Source: Nonomuraea rubra (GTDB lineage Bacteria > Actinomycetota > Actinomycetes > Streptosporangiales > Streptosporangiaceae). Taken from it: a stretch of DNA of 64,000 nucleotides. Below the pieces are notes generated by a model. The model did no database searches and was not told the DNA's origin. It saw only the letters and a program-made list of their open reading frames with translations. Positions 61,282 to 64,000 of this stretch are shown one piece after another. Every line of letters starts with the position of its first letter. Position 1 is the stretch's first letter. The stretch covers positions 2,959,001 to 3,023,000 of the forward strand of contig NZ_JACHMI010000001.1 in assembly GCF_014207985.1 (NCBI RefSeq), written 5' to 3'. The position numbers and the translations under genes are program-made.

Positions 61282-61289
61282 GATGCATC

Positions 61290-61676
61290 ATGAGTACGGC
61301 AGAGCCCCCTAAACGCGGGGGATTGCGCGGGTTCTTCAGTCGGCTGGCCACCAGCCAGTCCGAGATCGAGGCCCAGGAACTCCGGGAGGACGCCGACGAG
61401 GTCGGCGCGACCCCTATCGTCTCGTGTGGCGGTCGCCGCCGCTTCTGTGTGGCGGGTACGCTACGTACGGTGACTCTGCGTCCGAGGGGCGGAGCCCCTG
61501 CTCTCGAGGCCGAGCTGTACGACGGGTCCGACGTGATCGACCTGGTCTGGCTCGGCCGCCGCAAGATCGCGGGCATCGAGCCGGGCCGCACTGTCAAGGC
61601 CGAGGGCCTGGTCAGCATGCAGGACGGGCGCAAGGTGATGTTCAATCCGCGTTACGAGCTGCGCCCAGGGAGTTGA
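61290..61676 (+). CDS. OB-fold nucleic acid-binding-like protein
   Basis: A 128-residue protein from ATG 61290 (MSTAEPPKRGGLRGFFSRLA). The second half reads as a five-strand OB fold: FCVAGTLRTVTLRPRGGAPA, LEAELYDGSDVIDLVWLGRR, IAGIEPGRTVKAEGLVSMQD and VMFNPRYELRPG. This matches the OB-fold tRNA/helicase-type anticodon-binding pattern found beside dut in actinobacteria. It probably binds single-stranded nucleic acid or regulates its partner; the role is not known. The DUF3159 gene starts 4 bp after its stop. Confidence 0.9.
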   Translation: MSTAEPPKRGGLRGFFSRLATSQSEIEAQELREDADEVGATPIVSCGGRRRFCVAGTLRTVTLRPRGGAPALEAELYDGSDVIDLVWLGRRKIAGIEPGRTVKAEGLVSMQDGRKVMFNPRYELRPGS

Positions 61677-61680
61677 TCAG

Positions 61681-62349
61681 GTGAGTGCTGAGGCGGAAGA
61701 GGTCGCCCACGACACCGTTGAGGCGGCGGTGCGAGCACAGCTCGCCAAGGCCCTCGGCGGCGTGCGCGGCATCATCGAGGCGGCCGTCCCGACGATCGCG
61801 TTCACGCTGTCCTGGATCACGACGGAAGACCTCAAGCTGTCGCTCATCATCAGCATCTCGCTGTCGGTGGTGCTGCTGGTGGTGCGGATCATCCAGCGGT
61901 CCACGCCGCAGTTCGTGATCAACAGCTTGATCGGCATCGCGATCGGCGCGTTCTTCGCCAGCAGGTCCGGCGACGCGAAGGACTACTTCCTGCCCGGCAT
62001 CCTGTACAACGCCGGCTACGCCGTGGCCATGCTGATCTCGATCGTCACGCGGTGGCCGGTCGTCGGCTTCCTGATCGGGTCGGTGACGGGCGATCCGACC
62101 GCCTGGCACAAGGATCCCGGCATCGTGCGGCTCTGCACCCGGCTGACGTGGCTGCTCATGCTGCCGTGCGCGGTCCGGGTGGCCGTGCAGGGGCCGGTGT
62201 ACCTGTTCGGCGGTGGCGACGAGGCGGTGGCGGCGCTCGGCTTCGCCAAGATCGTGATGGGCTGGCCGCTGCAGGTCGCCGCGCTGGCGGCCATGTTGTG
62301 GGTGCTCGGCCGCGGCCGCACCCCGATCAAGCCACCCGCCCCGGCCTGA
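61681..62349 (+). CDS. DUF3159-family membrane protein
   Basis: A 222-residue protein from GTG 61681 with GGGAG 9-10 nt upstream. About five to six hydrophobic segments are predicted (IIEAAVPTIAFTLSWI, LSLIISISLSVVLLVVRII, FVINSLIGIAIGAFFAS, GILYNAGYAVAMLISIVTRW, LTWLLMLPCAVRVAVQ). GDPTAWHKDP is the conserved loop of the family. It is the intracellular-septation-like DUF3159 family of actinobacteria, function unknown. It is coupled to the OB-fold gene. Confidence 0.92.
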   Translation: MSAEAEEVAHDTVEAAVRAQLAKALGGVRGIIEAAVPTIAFTLSWITTEDLKLSLIISISLSVVLLVVRIIQRSTPQFVINSLIGIAIGAFFASRSGDAKDYFLPGILYNAGYAVAMLISIVTRWPVVGFLIGSVTGDPTAWHKDPGIVRLCTRLTWLLMLPCAVRVAVQGPVYLFGGGDEAVAALGFAKIVMGWPLQVAALAAMLWVLGRGRTPIKPPAPA

Positions 62350-62374
62350 CCCGCCCGCCACCCGGGCCGGTGCC

Positions 62375-64000
62375 TCACCGGTCCTGGTGGTCCGGGTCGA
62401 AGTCCGTGGGCTCGGCGGGCAGGGTGTAGCGGGCGCCGATGAGATCCGCCACCCGCTGCCTGCTGTCCCGCGGCGACAGGTCGCCCTCGGTCGCGCTCTC
62501 CACGGCGGCCACCTCGTCCGCCAGCTCCGCGTCGCCCAGCTTGTCGCGGATCCACGCCGAGTAGTCGCCGCGCCGCAGGTGGTGCAGCCAGGTGTCGTCG
62601 TCCACGCCCTCGCCCAGCTCGACGAACGTGTGCAGGTTCCTGGCCCGCAGCCGGAGCCGCTCCTCCGGGCCGGTGAAGTAGAAGCTCTTGTCCTTGGCCA
62701 TGGTGCCGGCCGCGTACTTGCGCCGGTGCCGGGTGCGCTCGGCGCGGGCGGGGGCCAGGGTCAGCTCGCGCGCGTAGTCCGTACCGTCCTGCCAGAGCGC
62801 GAGATCGCCCTTCGGGGCGGGGCGCAGCGTGGGCGCGTCGAGGCCGCGGGCGGCGGCGAAGGCGGCCAGCGTGTTCCCCGGCTCCCTGCCCACCACGATC
62901 GTGCTGGTGACCAGGCGCAGCGCGGCGGGGCTCAGCGCGTCGGGATGAACGGTGATCATCAGGAGCCCGCCGAGGTCGCCGGGATGCCGGATGGGCACCT
63001 CGCGGACCTCCGCGGGCATGAGGTGGTGGGCCTCGTCCAGGATGAGCCAGTGCGGGTGGCCCAGCTTGGCGCGCAGGCCGGTCAGGCGGGGCAGCAGCTC
63101 GGCGAAGTACGCGGGCCGGTCGCGCAGCTGCAGGCCGATCAGGTTGATCACGACGCTGTGGTCGGGCTGCTCCAGGACGTGCGCCACCTCGTCCACCGCC
63201 GGCACCCGGTCGGGGTCGCCGAGCACGGTCAGGCCCGGGTACTCGGCGTAGTCGCCCTCCGGGTCCACGATCGCGCACTGGTAGCCGTCGCCGGTGAGCC
63301 GTTCGAGCAGCGCGGTGGTGACCGTGGACTTGCCGCTGCCGGACGGGCCCGCCACCAGCAGGCCGATCCCGTACGAGGGCAGCCGCACCTCCTCCTCGCC
63401 CGCGTGGCCGAGCAGGATGTGGTGGCGCGGCAGGTCCAGCTCGTCGAGGTCGCCGGTCAGCAGCAGCCCGGCCAGCTCGGTCACGCCGCGCCCGTTCGAC
63501 TCGTCCAGGCAGAGGTCGCAGGCGTCCTTGAGCGCGGGCAGGGCGTTGGCGACGGCGGTGCCGCACTCGGCGGCGGTCAGGAACGCGTGGTCGTTCTCCC
63601 CGTCGCCGACCGCCACCACGCTGTGCCGCGACAGGGACAGGCGGCCGAGCGCGGCGCACAGGCCGGTGGCCTTGTTCACGCCGGGAGGCAGCACCATGAC
63701 GGCGCCCTTGTTGTAGATGACCTGCAGCTCCAGGCCCAGCTCGCGGATCAGCCCGAGCACGTGCACGTCGTGCGGCTCGCGCGTGGCGACCAGCACCTGC
63801 CCGACGCCCAGCGGGCTCACCCCCTCCGCCCGCAGCCGCTCGGCCAGCTCGGCGGGCGGCGGCGCGGCCAGGGCGTCGCAGGTACGCTGGCGCGGGTCGT
63901 ACAGCAGGCCGCCGTTCTCGGCCACGATCAGGTCGAACAGGGCCGGATGCGGGAAGACCGAGAGCAGGTCGTCCAGCTCGCGCCCGGTGACCAGCAGCAG
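62375..64000 (-). CDS. HAD phosphatase fused to a P-loop ATPase, N-terminus cut by window end
   Basis: At least 540 residues are visible, and the frame is still open at base 64000. The visible N-terminal part reads LLLVTGRELDDLLSVFPHPA, then a HAD-IIB (Cof-type) domain with VVAVGDGENDHAFLTAAECG. The middle holds an ATPase: VAGPSGSGKSTVTTALLERL (Walker A) and HWLILDEAHHLMP (Walker B), like DUF87/HerA-type domains. The C-terminal region (YAAGTMAKDKSFYFTGPEER, DDTWLHHLRRGDYSAWIRDK) is polar and conserved-looking. It might couple hydrolysis of a phosphorylated metabolite to a DNA- or sugar-related process; function unknown. It is convergent with the DUF3159 gene. Confidence 0.9.
   Translation of the reverse strand: MLLVTGRELDDLLSVFPHPALFDLIVAENGGLLYDPRQRTCDALAAPPPAELAERLRAEGVSPLGVGQVLVATREPHDVHVLGLIRELGLELQVIYNKGAVMVLPPGVNKATGLCAALGRLSLSRHSVVAVGDGENDHAFLTAAECGTAVANALPALKDACDLCLDESNGRGVTELAGLLLTGDLDELDLPRHHILLGHAGEEEVRLPSYGIGLLVAGPSGSGKSTVTTALLERLTGDGYQCAIVDPEGDYAEYPGLTVLGDPDRVPAVDEVAHVLEQPDHSVVINLIGLQLRDRPAYFAELLPRLTGLRAKLGHPHWLILDEAHHLMPAEVREVPIRHPGDLGGLLMITVHPDALSPAALRLVTSTIVVGREPGNTLAAFAAARGLDAPTLRPAPKGDLALWQDGTDYARELTLAPARAERTRHRRKYAAGTMAKDKSFYFTGPEERLRLRARNLHTFVELGEGVDDDTWLHHLRRGDYSAWIRDKLGDAELADEVAAVESATEGDLSPRDSRQRVADLIGARYTLPAEPTDFDPDHQDR

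Noticed and set aside
1..64000. tRNA genes, transposases, integrases or prophage genes
   Set aside because: None could be recognised on either strand by eye. A tRNAscan-type search would be needed to exclude tRNAs formally.

Overview
The window is about 64 kb of very GC-rich chromosome from a filamentous actinomycete. Gene content and neighbourhoods point to Streptosporangiales (Nonomuraea-like) or a close relative; this is an inference from family resemblance, not a database match. Markers include SepH, DUF4193, DUF3710, DUF3159 and DUF4235 proteins, a Nif3 / zinc-ribbon / RNase H-phosphatase trio ordered as in mycobacteria, a CutRS-like two-component pair, an actinobacterial ferrochelatase with C-terminal cysteines, and many GTG or TTG starts. 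Several genes have a TANNNT -10 box 6-8 nt before the start codon, as in leaderless transcription. I see no prophage, transposase, CRISPR array or tRNA. It reads as an ordinary chromosomal segment rather than an island.

Layout. 1-12 kb: a WYL regulator cut by the window edge with a fused double MDR oxidoreductase, an Nramp-like transporter, a GNAT-like protein, a secreted subtilisin inhibitor, a divergent DinB/WYL pair, an M19-M20 peptidase operon and a Baeyer-Villiger-type monooxygenase. 12-15.5 kb: Nif3-like protein, zinc-ribbon coiled coil, RNase HI-phosphatase, then the RNase P RNA gene. 15.6-20 kb: small membrane proteins, a methyltransferase, a class A beta-lactamase-like hydrolase, a small protein with an amyloid-signalling-like tail and a DinB protein. 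20-33 kb: an SDR with a SulP-carbonic anhydrase fusion, a disordered single-span membrane protein, a PEBP lipoprotein, two PH-domain membrane proteins, a very long SepH, a degenerate subtilase and a Thr/Pro-tailed membrane protein.

33-45.6 kb: ALO-type FAD oxidase, NodB deacetylase, MFS carrier, lytic transglycosylase, ferrochelatase divergent from an S9 peptidase-IMPase operon, a two-component system, DUF4193 and an EcsC-like protein. 45.6-50 kb: a divergent aromatic-catabolism cluster (paaK-paaI facing an MBL-fold protein and an aromatic hydroxylase) around a 14-bp palindrome. 50-64 kb: otsA, DUF4235, valS, an ArsR-MFS divergent pair, DUF6351, an AI-2E-type permease, a thioesterase, dut-DUF3710-OB fold-DUF3159, and a HAD phosphatase-ATPase fusion cut by the window end.

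No single large unknown system stands out. The best leads are individual oddities: a 12-bp microsatellite giving six in-frame GTG starts, a subtilase lacking about 50 residues between its Asn and Ser, a Crp-type palindrome upstream of an 833-residue SepH, an MBL-fold enzyme without the HxHxDH motif, the HAD-ATPase fusion, and unrelated minisatellites in several gene-free spacers.
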